Shown here one piece after another: positions 33,178 to 45,018 of a stretch of DNA of 64,000 nt. Under the pieces are notes generated by a model that saw only the letters and a list, made by a program, of their open reading frames with translations, did not search any database and had not been told where the DNA came from. A program made the translations under genes and the position numbers. Each line of letters begins with the position of its first letter. Position 1 is the first letter of the stretch. This DNA comes from Strongylocentrotus purpuratus (taxonomy: Eukaryota; Echinodermata; Echinoidea; Camarodonta; Strongylocentrotidae), in the NCBI RefSeq assembly GCF_000002235.5, contig NW_022145606.1:47665274-47729273 (forward strand), in the 5' to 3' direction.

Positions 33178-33350
33178 AAGTATAGATATTGAGAGAGGGT
33201 AGAGGAAAAAGGGGGGAAAAGAGAAGTAATCGAAAATGAGTGCGTTAGAGTGTAGTAATTTTTTTTTAAAGGAAGAGAGAGAGAAAGAGAGTAGAGGGAG
33301 AGAGAGAAAGAGTGGGAGAGAGAGAGAGGGAGAGAGAGAGAGAGAACGGG
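33178..33350. repeat. (GA)n-rich tract
   Basis: Two purine-rich blocks, the second (33270-33350) nearly pure GA. Confidence 0.75.
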
Positions 33351-33925
33351 AGTGGCAGAGATGATCGGGTCCTGCTTGTTCAGTTGGAATGTATGCGTAT
33401 GGCTGAATTAGATGGGTTTTTTTTTTTTTTATTTCTCTTGAAGCAGTTTAGCCTTTGGGAGTGCATTTTGTGGGTGCTGGTTGAGTTCTCAATTTTGGAG
33501 CCGTAAATATTGTTTTGAATGTGCAAAAAGGGTACGCGTAAGGAGGAGAAGGTCTAAATAGTGGGGTTGTGTGGTAGGTTACAAAATCTAACAGGCCCCT
33601 AAAAAAATGAAAGAACATGTTTAAAATTACAACAAAAGATTAGGATTCATCGATATAAGCTTGTAAAATGTGTTTTTCATTTACTGTACGACTTCTTTTT
33701 GACCAACCTGACTCCTTAATCTGACACACTTTTTCCTATTCATTTTCTACACAGAGGCAATTTCATGAGACAGTTTCTGGTATCGGCTCTTCTACTAGTG
33801 AATATTCGTGACATCATGCAAATTAATAGAGATCGCACATTTCTTGAACGCGGTCATCTTTTCGTCGCGCGAAAAATACGATCAACTGGGCTTAGCGCGG
33901 GAAAGTCTGAACAGCTCGGGCTAGG

Positions 33926-34430
33926 GGCGTGTTCACACCGCAAATGGGGGGGGGGGGGGGGGTGGGCGGACCGTGGATCGCCCTATCGTAGCGCGACCCA
34001 CGGTCCGCCCATTGGCATTCGCCGGATCCACACCGCAGTGAGATAGCGCGGTCTATCGTAGCAGCCCCTTATTTGAGAGGTCCTGTTGCCATGACGCGTG
34101 ACGTCATGAGGTCAGAGCGGTCAAGATTTCGCGCGCTATTACGAACCCGGAGTGTTAAGTTGTACCGATTCAGATTTATATCGCACCAAAAAAGAATGAT
34201 TTTAAAATTCCCCGCGTGTAGAACGATGACTTCCGGCGTGCTTTCGTAGCTCGGGTTCACACCGGCAGAGATAGCGCGGTCTCGTGGACCACCCCCAAGA
34301 GGTGCTCTAGTGTTGGCTCGCCGTGGCTCGCTGTTGGGCGGACCGAAACGACGTTGTACATTCCACACCGCAGAGATAGCGCAGTCTAGCGCGCGCTATA
34401 CCTCGCTATCTCTGCCGGTGTGAACAGCCT
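33926..34430. mobile_element. 505-bp GC-rich MITE, TSD CTAGG
   Basis: CTAGG at 33921-33925 and 34431-34435 flank it. The uninterrupted sister arm reads GGGCTAGGCTAT once. The ends are inverted: GGCGTGTTCACACCG and (reverse complement) GGCTGTTCACACCGG. Sub-terminal motifs of the form CACACCG.CAGAGATAGCGC recur at 34029, 34258 and 34364, with an inverted copy at the right end. A 14-bp perfect hairpin TGGGCGGACCGTGG lies at 33963-34011 and a G run at about 33943-33962. No protein. Confidence 0.88.
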
Positions 34431-34699
34431 CTAGGCTATATGAGTAATCGCCGCTGGAATGCTTCCACTTAGGCTGCCACACCAGTCATTGTTTGTAATT
34501 AGCTGAACAAAATGTTGTTTGATAAAAAGAAATAACGAGTTTTGGTAGGATTTCACAATATCATAATTATTTCATAAATAATTGTTGAATATCTGAATCA
34601 CAATGAGCTTTTGTTTCAAGAAGTGAAGACAGCCACAAATAAATTGAACATTATGATGGGCTGGTAATTGTAAACTACTGCGGAATATGTTGCCTAGTA

Positions 34700-35065
34700 A
34701 CCAAAGACATGGACAGAGGAAGGAATGAAGGTCAGTTCGTTCACTGACACGCGAGGCCCTTCTCCCCCACGGGCTGAATGCCTGGGGGGGGGGGTGCAAA
34801 GGCCGGTTTCCCCCCCCCCTGGACCCGCCAATGCCAGAGTATGCAAATAAACATGGATTGCGCCCCCCCCCCCCCCCTTTGGACGAAAAATGCTCACATA
34901 AGCATGTGGTACGCTTTGTTGCGGCTGGCCGCATGCCCCCCCCCCCCCCCGGGGCAAAACGACAACAAAAATATTGATGATGTTGATAATCCTTTTTCAT
35001 TTGCTTGTCATTAAATTTAGGATTAGTGCCCCCCCCCCCTCCCCCACCTTTTGGTAATTCCAGGA
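34700..35065. mobile_element. Cluster of G/C-run MITE pieces
   Basis: Runs of C or G at about 34784-34795, 34811-34819, 34862-34877, 34936-34950 and 35030-35045. Ends of the type CCTGGACCCGCC and CCAGGATCCGCCC lie next to them. They occupy the spacer of the long inverted repeat. The many runs make open frames here meaningless. Confidence 0.55.
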
Positions 35066-35530
35066 TCCGCCCATTCTCTATTGCAACTATTTTTTATTTT
35101 ATTGTGAGTTCTCTATTGTAACTATTTTTTGTATTATATTGTGAATTCCTACCCAAACTTGTTATTTATTACAACATTTTTTACAGCTAATTACGAACAA
35201 TGACTGGCGTGCCAACATAAGTGCAACCATTCCTCGGCGATTACTTATATAGCCTAGCCCGAGCTGTTCAGACTTTCCCGCGCTAAGCCCAGTTGATCTG
35301 TATTTTTCGCGCGACGAAAAGATGACCGCGCTCGTGAATTGTGCGATCTTAATAATTTGCATAATGTCATGAATATTCACTAACAAAAAAGCCAGTCACA
35401 GAATCTCATTAAATGCCTCTGTGTAGAAAATGAGTAGGACAAAACTGGGTCAGATCAAAGTGTCAGGTAGGTCAGAAAGAAGTGATACAGTAAATGGAAA
35501 CACCCCTTGTACAGTAGATATGCTAGATTA

Positions 35531-37329
35531 AAATGACCGTATTGTGGAGATAGTACTCAAATGCGATGGTAGTTGGTCATATAATGACGCCTTACCGCCC
35601 CCCTCCCCCCCCCCCCCCCGAAGAATAAAAAGGTTTATAACTGTGTGTTTTCGGTATGGGGAGATTCTTCTTGTGCAGAGTGAATAGACATCTGACTTAC
35701 ATGTAAATATGGTATTGATAGTTTTTCTGGTGCAAGATTGTAAGATGTTAACCTCAAAGACCATAACGGACACGTTCCCGTTCTGTCTTCTTCGCATTTG
35801 TAAATATATATATATATATACTTGACCAAGTGATTGAAGAAAACTAAAACGAGCTGAATTACTGGAAATAAAGGATGGCTTTAAATGAGAGGCTATTTCT
35901 TCAACTATCATCAACATCACCCATATTGCTCCGGTTGTCTCATTTTCGCTCGCTGGAACATTGCCAGCACAAACCACTGACCTCTACCTCCTGGACGGAT
36001 CATCGCCCATTCCCATTCACTATACGTTACGTACTAAAAGGCTGTATTGTCTGACCGTTCATAAATGTTCATGTTTTTGCTTACCTCGGCAAAATGTTTG
36101 CTTTTGCTAAATGGAAAAATGACGGTGGGGGGTTGGATGAAATGGACATAATGAACCAAGCAGAAGTGATCTATGATAATTCATGCTTCTTATCCTTCGT
36201 GTGCTTGACCTATAATCTTCAAATCGCTTGGCAAACTGAGTCCAAAGTTCGACTTGTTTCACATGTGTATTATAGGCAATGACGAGCTTGCAACCTATTT
36301 TGATCAAATTACGGTGGGTGAACTTTCAAAAGTCAATTGCACATGAGGGTTCCGATGAAAGAGCTAGTGATAACCAAAGTCGGGGTGGAAGTGCTTTTCG
36401 TTTAAAAACAAAATGAATTTTAACGATTTGTTTGGGGAAAATTCCATAGGCTAACATGTAAGGCTGCTGACTCGGACGATAGGGGGCGTTGTGAAATGAG
36501 ACTAAACGGAGCTATATGAACAACAACCACTACCACTACGAATGAATTTTTGATTGGAAATTTTAAATTTTTGAAGTATATCAGGACCATCGGTTTTATT
36601 GAGAATTAACAAAACAAAACTATTAGTAAATTTCAATAAACGATATCAGTAGGTAACTTGCCTGTAGTATTGAAGACGACCCCCCCAGAGGTGGTCGATA
36701 AAGTTGAGCTGCTGGTAAGTTTGCTTATAAGACCCAATAACTTGATAGGAACTGCATCGAATAATTGAAAATGGGAAAAAATCTCTTAACTATAATTTTG
36801 ATGATTTTGTTGTGGTTAAAAAAATGTATTCAAAGGTGTTCTATTTGTCATGTTGTACTCATTGTACCTTATCCTTTACTTATGCATATATATATACATG
36901 TACCTTCAGTTTAAATTTGTTCATTTTTTGTAAGTGCTTCCTGTGATTTTTTGGAAAACAATCGTGTTCAATCATTACCAGAAGTAAAAACTAAATGTAA
37001 ATATATTACTCAAACAACAGATCTTACTAACGCTAGCATGACATCATAATCATATTTTTATTCCTATGGACCCGCCCCATCCCTGTTGTTGAATAAAACT
37101 TCAATTTATTTTAAATTTATTTACAAAAGCTGTGAGGGATATATGAGTTTTTGTTGCTTTGTCTTTGTGATATTGCCGGGCATAACTTTACGTTCCTAAG
37201 GATACAATGTTACTGAAATTTACAACAATCACAAATAGAACTTAATCAAGAACATTTCAAGCTGTTTTTTATTAATAAAAAAAGGAGCGATATAATAAGT
37301 AGGGAATCATAATTATTTTGAATACTTAC
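35531..37329. other. No gene recognised
   Basis: C run at about 35595-35619 and (TA)n at about 35806-35821. A minus-strand frame at 36107-36307 looks amino-acid-balanced but has no recognisable match or paired splice sites. Confidence 0.3.
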
Positions 37330-37465
37330 GATTCTCCAAACAAGCATGGCTCGCTGATTGACCACGATGTGGTCAGTGATGCCATAGTAACCAACACCAC
37401 CACCGAGGGAAGAAGGCCCAAAGTAACCAAGGCCATTATCATCAAACTAGCAATATGGACTTGAA
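37330..37465 (-). CDS. Candidate host exon encoding a transmembrane segment
   Basis: On the minus strand an acceptor (CAATTACTTTCAG) precedes a 136-bp stretch with one open frame, followed by a perfect donor GAATC|GTAAGTATT. The other two frames hit stops within 25 bases. The frame enters in phase 1 and leaves in phase 2. It reads QVHIASLMIMALVTLGLLPS, then VVVLVTMASLTTSWSISEPC and LFGES. A hydrophobic stretch of about 25 residues is followed by TTSW and a cysteine, as at the end of the first membrane span in four-span proteins of the PMP22/claudin/GSG1 kind. That comparison is from memory and weak. Strong splice sites plus a single open frame make an exon plausible. It could also be part of an unknown element. 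Confidence 0.42.
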
Positions 37466-38286
37466 CTGAAAGTAATTGACATGAACAATCACAGTGAACT
37501 AAAACCAGTTTTTTTTTAATTACTTTCTACGGTACTGGATGAGTCATAATCTTAAAAAAGGGAGAGAAAGGAAAAGAAAACATTATTTTCCTGTCATGTA
37601 TTTATTTCTTATCCTGCAGGCTCTGTATTTATTATTACCCCATCGTTAACAGGTATTCCTGGGTCGAGAGGAAATATGTGGGCAAATCACCATGCCCAAG
37701 GATGTTAGCAGTAGCACTGAGCAAGGAACGAACATTTTGTATGAGAGTCAAGAGTTCTCACTAATATACCGCAGTGCTAGATAATGTTGTTTAGATATTC
37801 AGAAACTGATAAATAACTCATTGTTTTCAACTGATAATTATCAACATTCTCTTTAACCTTCATAATAAAGGAAATTATTATTTTGTTCTTTTTTTTCTTA
37901 ACTTGTGCGAGGAGGATTAAGCAAACAGGGAGAGACAAGTTCTCACGATTACCGACGGTGTATATTCAGGTTTCCCCTTTCATTTTAACACTTTGGTCAA
38001 TCAATTTCATAATTGTTTTCATTCAATTTCGTCCCGAAACTCCTTGATCTTGCACATTTTATAGTCAATTTCGTATTTGGTCATTCCTTTTTTAACTTTG
38101 TCCAATCATTTTCATCATTTCGCATCCAATTTCGTCAAATTTAAATCAACTTCGTCATCCTCGGCTGCCATGATCACACCTATGTCTTTTTCATTCTATT
38201 TCCAGTATTTTCTTAATGTTTTTCAAAATAATAACATTTTTTTTCAGTCATAATAATATCTAGCTTTATGTCCCAAAGGCAATCTT
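37466..38286. other. No feature seen
   Basis: AT-rich; on the minus strand this would be intron upstream of the candidate exon. Several AATTTCGTC-like words recur between 38000 and 38150 without a clear period. Confidence 0.3.
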
Positions 38287-38338
38287 AGCAATGATTTTTA
38301 GTGAATTTTAGCAACTGATTTTTAGTGAATTTTAGCAA
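38287..38338. repeat. Two tandem 26-bp units
   Basis: GATTTTTAGTGAATTTTAGC occurs twice in tandem. Confidence 0.85.
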
Positions 38339-38344
38339 CTTTAA

Positions 38345-40582
38345 AGGAAACCTGATCCCAAAGAATAAGTGTAGGTATTCGGAAAAATTAGATAAATTCC
38401 TGCCCTTTGATATGTAACAATCCTTACGAAAATGTACAAGAGATATATATATGAAGATATTCCTGGCATGACGTGATGCCTTTTAGCATGACATGGGCGC
38501 AGCCAGTTTCTTGAAAATGTGACATACCAGTTAAAGTTGTACATGTATCATGCACCAAGCTTTAGTTGGAAAGAATTTTTAAATCAATAACGAAACCTTT
38601 ACTTTTCAATGAGAACTGAATAGTTGAGGAAAGGGAAAAATGAAGTTTGGGAGTCCAGCCGTAAATGGAGATATTAAGCTGTGAAGCTTATTTATTCGAT
38701 CTGTAAAGACAGATAAAATAACAAAGACAGATTTAGTATATCATTCATGTTACACAAGAATGCAATATATAATCCAAATTATCTAAACAAACCAAGTAAC
38801 TGTATCTATAAAGATTCATTTAAACACATTTGCTTTTGTTCTATAAACTGTCAATCGTGACCTCGTCCTTTAACTAACAAAAATCCAGAGTAACCAATGG
38901 TTACAAAACCTTATGCATTTTCTAATATGCATTACTTTCAAATACTCATACTTTCAGAGTTTCTAAAACTGACCAGACTTCCCTTTAAACAGATCACTGC
39001 CAATTTGCATGAACCAAAATAACTGTAAACATCTTTATCTTGCATCCATACACAAGCTTGATAATTCTCATCTATCTTCATAGTTTAAATACCTTCTAAA
39101 AACCTCAACAATAGATTGTCACTTTAAATGTGCTATATGACCTTCGACTGACTTTGACAGGCACCTAATTTGCATATTTATGCTCGCCTAAGAAAAACTG
39201 TCTTATAAAATGACTTCATACAATTTAACCCTGTTTGATGAATTAAACTTAAATATCTGACATGCATAAAACTTCCCAGTAATAATCTAGAGATTACACT
39301 TCAATACAAAATAAACTATCTGGCATAACTTGTAATTTACACCTGTAATTTACATCTGTAATCTACTCCTGTAATCCACACATGCACTACAGCAAGCCTT
39401 TCAAGTTACATTATTAACTCTTAAAAATGATTAAACACCTTCTTTCAATTCTCAGTCCAAATACTATGCTAGAGGTGCGAAGCTAAACCTATCAGCTAGT
39501 CAATAAATGGTGTCTTGCAACTTTTAAGCAAGCTAAATCAAATTCCACAGACCAACTTTTGTCACCCAAACAAACTGCATAAAATCCAAGATTCTAGCAT
39601 GCACAAATATAAACATCCTTTATCTTTAGGACTTCTACATATATACACTGTTTACTCTATAAATGACATAAAACAATATCTGCCTAATACTGTAATTCTA
39701 TTTTGACAATTATTATTTAACCTGAAAAACACATGACTAAAAGTACGTCTCATGGGCGCGGCCATTTTAGGCGCAGCCATCTTGGAATTAATGCCACACG
39801 TGCATTATGCTAATGAGTTAAATACAGTTTTTTTAGAATCTATTTTACAGTTCAACTTGAAACTATCTTATTTTCCGTTTTATCAGTTCACATTCCAGTT
39901 TATATTAATCTAAACACTCACTTCTGTGGCGGGACAAAACTTCGTCGGGAATACTTGAATGGCAACTGACGGATTAACTGGTAAATGAGTCAAACTGGAC
40001 TACATTTCTGACTGTGCACTGCGTTGACTGAAGAACATGGCGACAGTGCCGAACTTAACCTATGGTAGCTTATAAGAGCAAAAAAAAGAGAAAATCTAAA
40101 CCAAGCAAAAATCATCGCTCGGCGAAACAAGAACAAAATCATAACTGAGAAGATAAAAATAAATAACAGGGGAACAAATGTAACTAAATTCATTTATAAA
40201 AAGTACACTATTGCATTTGACAAATCTATTTCATTTACGAGAAACCTTCGTCCCAGAAGAGCACCAACTTATTTTTGCAATTTGCCTTCTGACAATTGTA
40301 GTACAAATGATAATAGCAGGTGAATGAAATGCTTCATCACCACACACGTCTGGGAAAGAAGCATCCATAAATTTGAATACATTTAATTGATAGACGACTT
40401 CGCATAGTACGTCACGTTATCAATAAAATGACGATGCCTATGTCGTGCTGAGAAAATGTACATTATTTTTGCTTTATACCTCTCTCATACACTTTGATGG
40501 GGAATCTTGTAGATTTATGGGTAATAATATAATACATCTCTAAGAATATTAAGTTAATGTATTTCTCGGGGTTCTGTTTCCT
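38345..40582. mobile_element. Possible 2.2 kb TTAA-flanked element
   Basis: TTAA at 38341-38344 and 40583-40586 flank AGGAAACCTGATCCC and (reverse complement) AGGAAACAGAACCCC, 11 of 15 matching. The interior from about 38700 to 39750 is strikingly poor in G on the plus strand. There is no transposase frame. The ends are short, so this is tentative. Confidence 0.35.
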
Positions 40583-40586
40583 TTAA

Positions 40587-41996
40587 CCCTAATAAGGCCT
40601 AATACGGCCCCTCCTTCTTTCATGTCACTGTAAATTACCGTAGTTCACAATATTTGCCTTGAGGACGAATTTCAAATGCTAACATAAACACCTCTCTGGT
40701 GAATGAGAAGAGCCTTTGTATACAGGCCTTAATACTCAGCCTTTTGTGAGCTTCTTGTTAGCTCATTCAAAGCCTATTGTATGTCCTGACATGATATTTT
40801 CGTTTCCTCAATTTTCTACCGATACCACAAGCATATTTAAAGAGAAAGGAAGGTTTATAGCTCTTTGTATATACCATTACAATGCCTGAGAAGGCAACAA
40901 TTTGATAAGCACAAACCTGCATAGGGTCTGGCTACAAAATATTTATGTAAGAAGTTTTCGCATTTGCCAGGTATAATGAGGTTTATTTTTATAAAATATG
41001 CAATATAATTTATCACGTGATGTTGCAACAGGTGCTTTCTTTACAGTTTTGTTAGAAAATACGCCCCAAAAAGGCGGCAATAGAACAATAAATTTATATT
41101 TTTTAAGATTACAAGGTTTATTGGCTTATTACAGTGTGCGATGAAGAAAATATTTGTTGAATTAGCATATCTAACCTGTCTTCATTTCAAGCACCATCGT
41201 TTTTAATGGCGTTCAATTAGCAATGAAAAGGGGTCGCAGCGGTTAATTTTAGAGAACATTGTTTACAATTTATAGATCTCATAACATTCAATAAAGGTAT
41301 TTATGTATCAGTATTGTTAAGTGTTGTAAGTCGTAAGTGTGAGGCTCACATGTTGCATTTCCAGTATTTTATCAGATAGTTTGACTATATGACAAAAGGT
41401 GAGATGTACTCATTAATCCCATGTCATCATGCATTATGATCGTATACCTTACGACATAATTTATGATAAGACGACAAATTGTGTCTTTTATACGTCTGAA
41501 TGCTAGTTGTACATTGAAAACATTACAGCACAGTACACTACACACGACAGTTATGTCATTGTACTTAGCTACATCAAGTTATATTACTCGGTATATTTTA
41601 TAAACTGCCCTTTTTCATCACAAACGATTTCCTTATTACAGCGAATTCCACCCTAAGAATAAACGTATAAATGCACATGATTGAGGGGGAAAATAATTCC
41701 ATTGAATACAAATTCCTTGCTCCTTTCATCGTATGGCTGTGGGGGTGGGGGTGGGGGGGGGCACACAAACGGCTACGTATGGAACTGATTTACAAAGCCT
41801 GTCATATTTTTTATTGCGATGAAAGGAGGCATGTAAATTTTTCACATTTTGCGTGTATTCTCTAAGGGACATGACTATCCTTCAAAACTGGATTCTACAT
41901 TCCCGTCTTTCGCGAGCAATATCTCCGTTGTTTTAGTTTCGTTTTCGCTTAGCTTCGAGTGATCATGATTTTGATCATAATCGTTTCTCAGTATTT
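40587..41996. other. No gene recognised
   Basis: Only a G-rich run at about 41738-41760 (GGGGGTGGGGGTGGGGGG) stands out. Confidence 0.3.
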
Positions 41997-42150
41997 TGTT
42001 CATCAGTTAAGTTATCACTTTAGTTCAGGTCACAGTTCAATATATCAGTTCATCAGTTCATTCATCAGTTCATCAGTTTAGCTCATCAATTCAGTTCATT
42101 TCACATCAGTTCAATCTACCAGTTCATCAGTTCATCAGTACTTCATTCAT
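41997..42150. repeat. Degenerate (CAGTTCAT) repeats
   Basis: TTCATCAG and CAGTTCAT words recur about a dozen times with irregular spacing. Confidence 0.7.
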
Positions 42151-42659
42151 CAAATCATATATTAATACATCATTTTACATTAACATCATTATATTGGATC
42201 GTTGAATGAAACATAAGCATGATCATAAGAATTTAAGACATTAAATGCAATTAGCATGCAGCCTAGCCTTTGGTCTCATAGTCAGATTCGATGAATAGGG
42301 ACTATTAGATTTTCGTGGACTGATACGTGTGACGTCCATTCAAGGCAGTGCATTAAAAGGACGTCGACCGTAGCAATCCCTATTGTCTTCGTGCGAATCT
42401 AAAAGTCCCTAATACCTCGTTTCCTACTAATCTCCATCGATACGTTATCTCTCTCACAATTTTCATCTGCAAATTTGGTCCTCACGATTATTGACCGTCA
42501 ACATCGTTTTTTTTGCTGTTCTGTACGATCTAACATATTCGTATAATCAGAACTTTAACTTTATGAAAGTCGTCATATTTTGTCGTTTGTTCGCCTTCTC
42601 CAGTCATTAATTTGATGGTAACAGGGTTGTACCGAACAAGCGTCAGCACAATCATTTCT
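42151..42659. other. No feature seen
   Basis: AT-rich DNA. Confidence 0.3.
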
Positions 42660-42845
42660 ACTGTTTATACATCCATGATTACTGAATGAGCTTGTACATA
42701 GGCTTGTTATATAAGTGGAGGGTGGAATTAAAATATACAAAAAGAATCTCCCATTGAGTGTCTACATGTGTCATGTCTCGATCAAAGCGGCAGATCACCC
42801 AATACGTCTATGTAACGAATTCCATGTCTAGTTTTATTGTTAGTG
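42660..42845 (+). mobile_element. AGGTGATC-end repeat family, solo end (copy 3)
   Basis: GAGCTTGTACATAGGCTTG through TGTCTCGATCAAAGCGGCAG, ending TGTCTAGTTTTATTG, matches the end segments at 32160-32345 and (reverse complement) 23455-23640. No further body is present to the left. Confidence 0.6.
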
Positions 42846-43602
42846 GTCACCTATTAATGAAACGAATCATAATGAGGGTGTACAGTACCTTAAATTCAAA
42901 CTCGGCTTCAGGCTTCTGTCCGATCTAAAGGTGTGAGATGCTGTTGAGGCTCTAAATCGGTAGTCTCAACTTTAGTTTTAGCTACTCCATCGTGTATATT
43001 GCTACGTTGGCACAAATCGTTGTAACATGTTGTGCGCATGCTCTATGTGTAAAATCCAGGGCTTACGTTCGACCGGACCTTCGCCTCTTCGGGTTACACG
43101 AACTTTTGTGAATAATCAAGCGGTACTTCCCTAACGGCCGTATTTAACGTTTGTGAAAAAACCATGCCACTGCCATGGCCACTTATAGCCAAAACATTGT
43201 GGGCAGTTTACCCGACATTTTCTGGAAACAAAACCTGCAGGAAATCTATGAAAATAATAAGCTTCTCGACCCAACACTTTTTAATACGAGATAGAATAAT
43301 CAAAGAGTTCGTAAAGAGGTCAGCGATCGACACTTCCCCATTGTCTGAATTGATCAGCATATTTTCACAAAATAATGTACCAGTGTAAAAATTATATCTC
43401 AAGGACCATCTTTAAAAATCTTGTGATTATTTACATTCAGTCATAAGACCGGCAATGTCGGTCTCATGCTGGGCCTTCAGTAGTGTTATACATTGTGTCT
43501 ATTCTAGACTAATTATGTTTTTAATGGTGTTTTCTACTGATATTTATTGAATTAAATGGAAATTACGAAATAATCTATCATTGATAAAAGATTTGCCATG
43601 TA
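42846..43602. other. No feature seen
   Basis: Two overlapping 65-75-codon frames at 43164-43402 look like chance. Confidence 0.3.
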
Positions 43603-43790
43603 GGTTAAGGCCCTTTTGGCGTAAGAAAAAAGATGAGATACGCGTTAAGGCCCTTTTGAAATTCGTAATTATCTTCATAAATAAATCGAATTTCAACAAG
43701 TGAAGTACATCATTTTAAAGAGAATGATAAAATCTACAAGGTGATGTTAATAACTCAATAACCCCCAAAATCGGGTTAAGGCCCTTTTGG
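43603..43790. repeat. Three direct copies of a TTAAGGCCCTTTTGG motif
   Basis: GGTTAAGGCCCTTTTGG occurs at 43603 and 43774 and, with small changes, at 43643. GC.TAAG follows the first and third. The core resembles the 26-bp motif at 22.05-22.86 kb. Confidence 0.7.
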
Positions 43791-43936
43791 CATAAGGCCG
43801 ACGATATTAGGATGTACTTGTCTTTTTATTTACATTTCATACATCTATATATAGTAAGAGTGGTGTGATCGAGTCCCCCAATGAAGCCAGTATTAGTGCC
43901 TAGTTCCATGCGATGCTACTGAAGTAAGTCCATGTG

Positions 43937-45018
43937 CAGGCGCGGATCCAGGATTTTCCAATAGGGGGGCCGGACATTTGGAAATTGCGCAGACCGTTTT
44001 TCCAAGGTCATATTAGAAGCACCATACCGGTACAATTTTTGACATTTTCATCGGGGGGGGGGGGGGGGCTATAGCCTCCAGCCCGCGGAAGCTTTGACCT
44101 TTCATTAATTATTAGAGAAAGAAGACGATTTGTTGTACCCTTCTCGACTCGTATTCCTTGTCTGAATTCAGTTTTCCCCCTCCCGCGCAAAGCGCAGAAG
44201 CTTAACGTTTCATTAAATTATTAGAGAAATAAGACTATTCGTTGTAACTTTCTCGACTCTTAATCCTTGTTTGAATTCAATCCCCCCTCTCGCGCGAAGC
44301 GTGGAAGCTTTGACGTTTCATTCAATTATTAGAGAAAGAAGACGATTCGTTGTACCATTCTCGACTCTTAATCCTTGTCTGAATTCAGTTTCCTCCCGCC
44401 CGCGTGAAGCGCGGAAGCTTTGCCCTTTCATTAATTATTAGAGAAAGAAGTTTGTTGTACAATTCTCGACTCTTATTACTTGACTGAAGTTAGCCCCCCT
44501 CCAGCGCGAAGCACGAAAGCTTTGGCCTTTCATAGTTTAATGAAATTATTAGAGAAAAAAGATGATTCGTTGTTCCATTCTCGACTCTTAATCCTTGTCT
44601 GAATAGAGTTTCCCCCCCCCCCCTCCCGCGCGAAGCGCGGAAGCTTTGACGTTTCATTAAATTATGAGAGAAAGAAGACGATTCGTTGTACCATTCTCGA
44701 CTCCTAATCCTTGTTTGAATTCCGTTCCCCCTCTCCTCTCGCGCGAAGCGTGGAAGCTTTGACCTTTCATTCAATTATTAGAGAAAGAAGACGATTCGTT
44801 GTACCATTCTCGACTCTTAATCCTTTTCTGAATTCTGAATTCAATTCCCTCCTCCTCCGCTTTGCGCGGAAGCTTAACGTTTCATTAAATTATTAGAGAA
44901 AGAAGACGATTCGTTGTATCGTTCTCGACTTGTCAGAATTTTAAAAAATGTTTCTTTGTCTGCTCCTTTTTCGTCCTATGTCCTCTTACTGCCCCTACCG
45001 CCCCTGGCTACGCGCCTG
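43937..45018. mobile_element. hAT-like MITE with an internal 112-bp minisatellite
   Basis: The left end CAGGCGCGGATCCAGG and the reverse complement of the right end CAGGCGCGTAGCCAGG are inverted repeats (13 of 16). Inside, eight units of about 97-124 bp start at GGAAGCTTTGAC-like words near 44089, 44193, 44306, 44419, 44516, 44640, 44753 and 44870. Each carries ATTAGAGAAAGAAGACGATT, TTCTCGACTC and a GCGCGAAGCG stretch. No matching 8-bp flanks remain. Confidence 0.8.

Larger units (their letters stand above)
33670..35530. repeat. Long inverted repeat, arms about 350 bp
   Basis: The left arm 33670-33925 plus 34431-34520 matches the reverse complement of 35150-35530. The best block is CGGTCATCTTTTCGTCGCGC with GGGCTTAGCGCGGGAAAGTC. 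Outer parts such as TTTACTGTA.GACTTCTTT and CATTTTCTACACAGAGGCA also match. The left arm is split by a 505-bp insertion that the right arm lacks. Confidence 0.85.

Noticed and set aside
34572-35014. Overlapping glycine- and proline-rich frames on both strands
   Set aside because: Products of G and C runs in a cluster of MITE fragments.
36107-36307. Minus-strand frame with VKQVELWTQFAKRFEDYRS, gene-like in composition
   Set aside because: No recognisable family, no convincing acceptor and donor pair; could not be supported.
43068-43100. GTTCGACC word resembling a tRNA B box
   Set aside because: No A box at the right distance and no cloverleaf could be drawn. No other tRNA candidate was found in the window.
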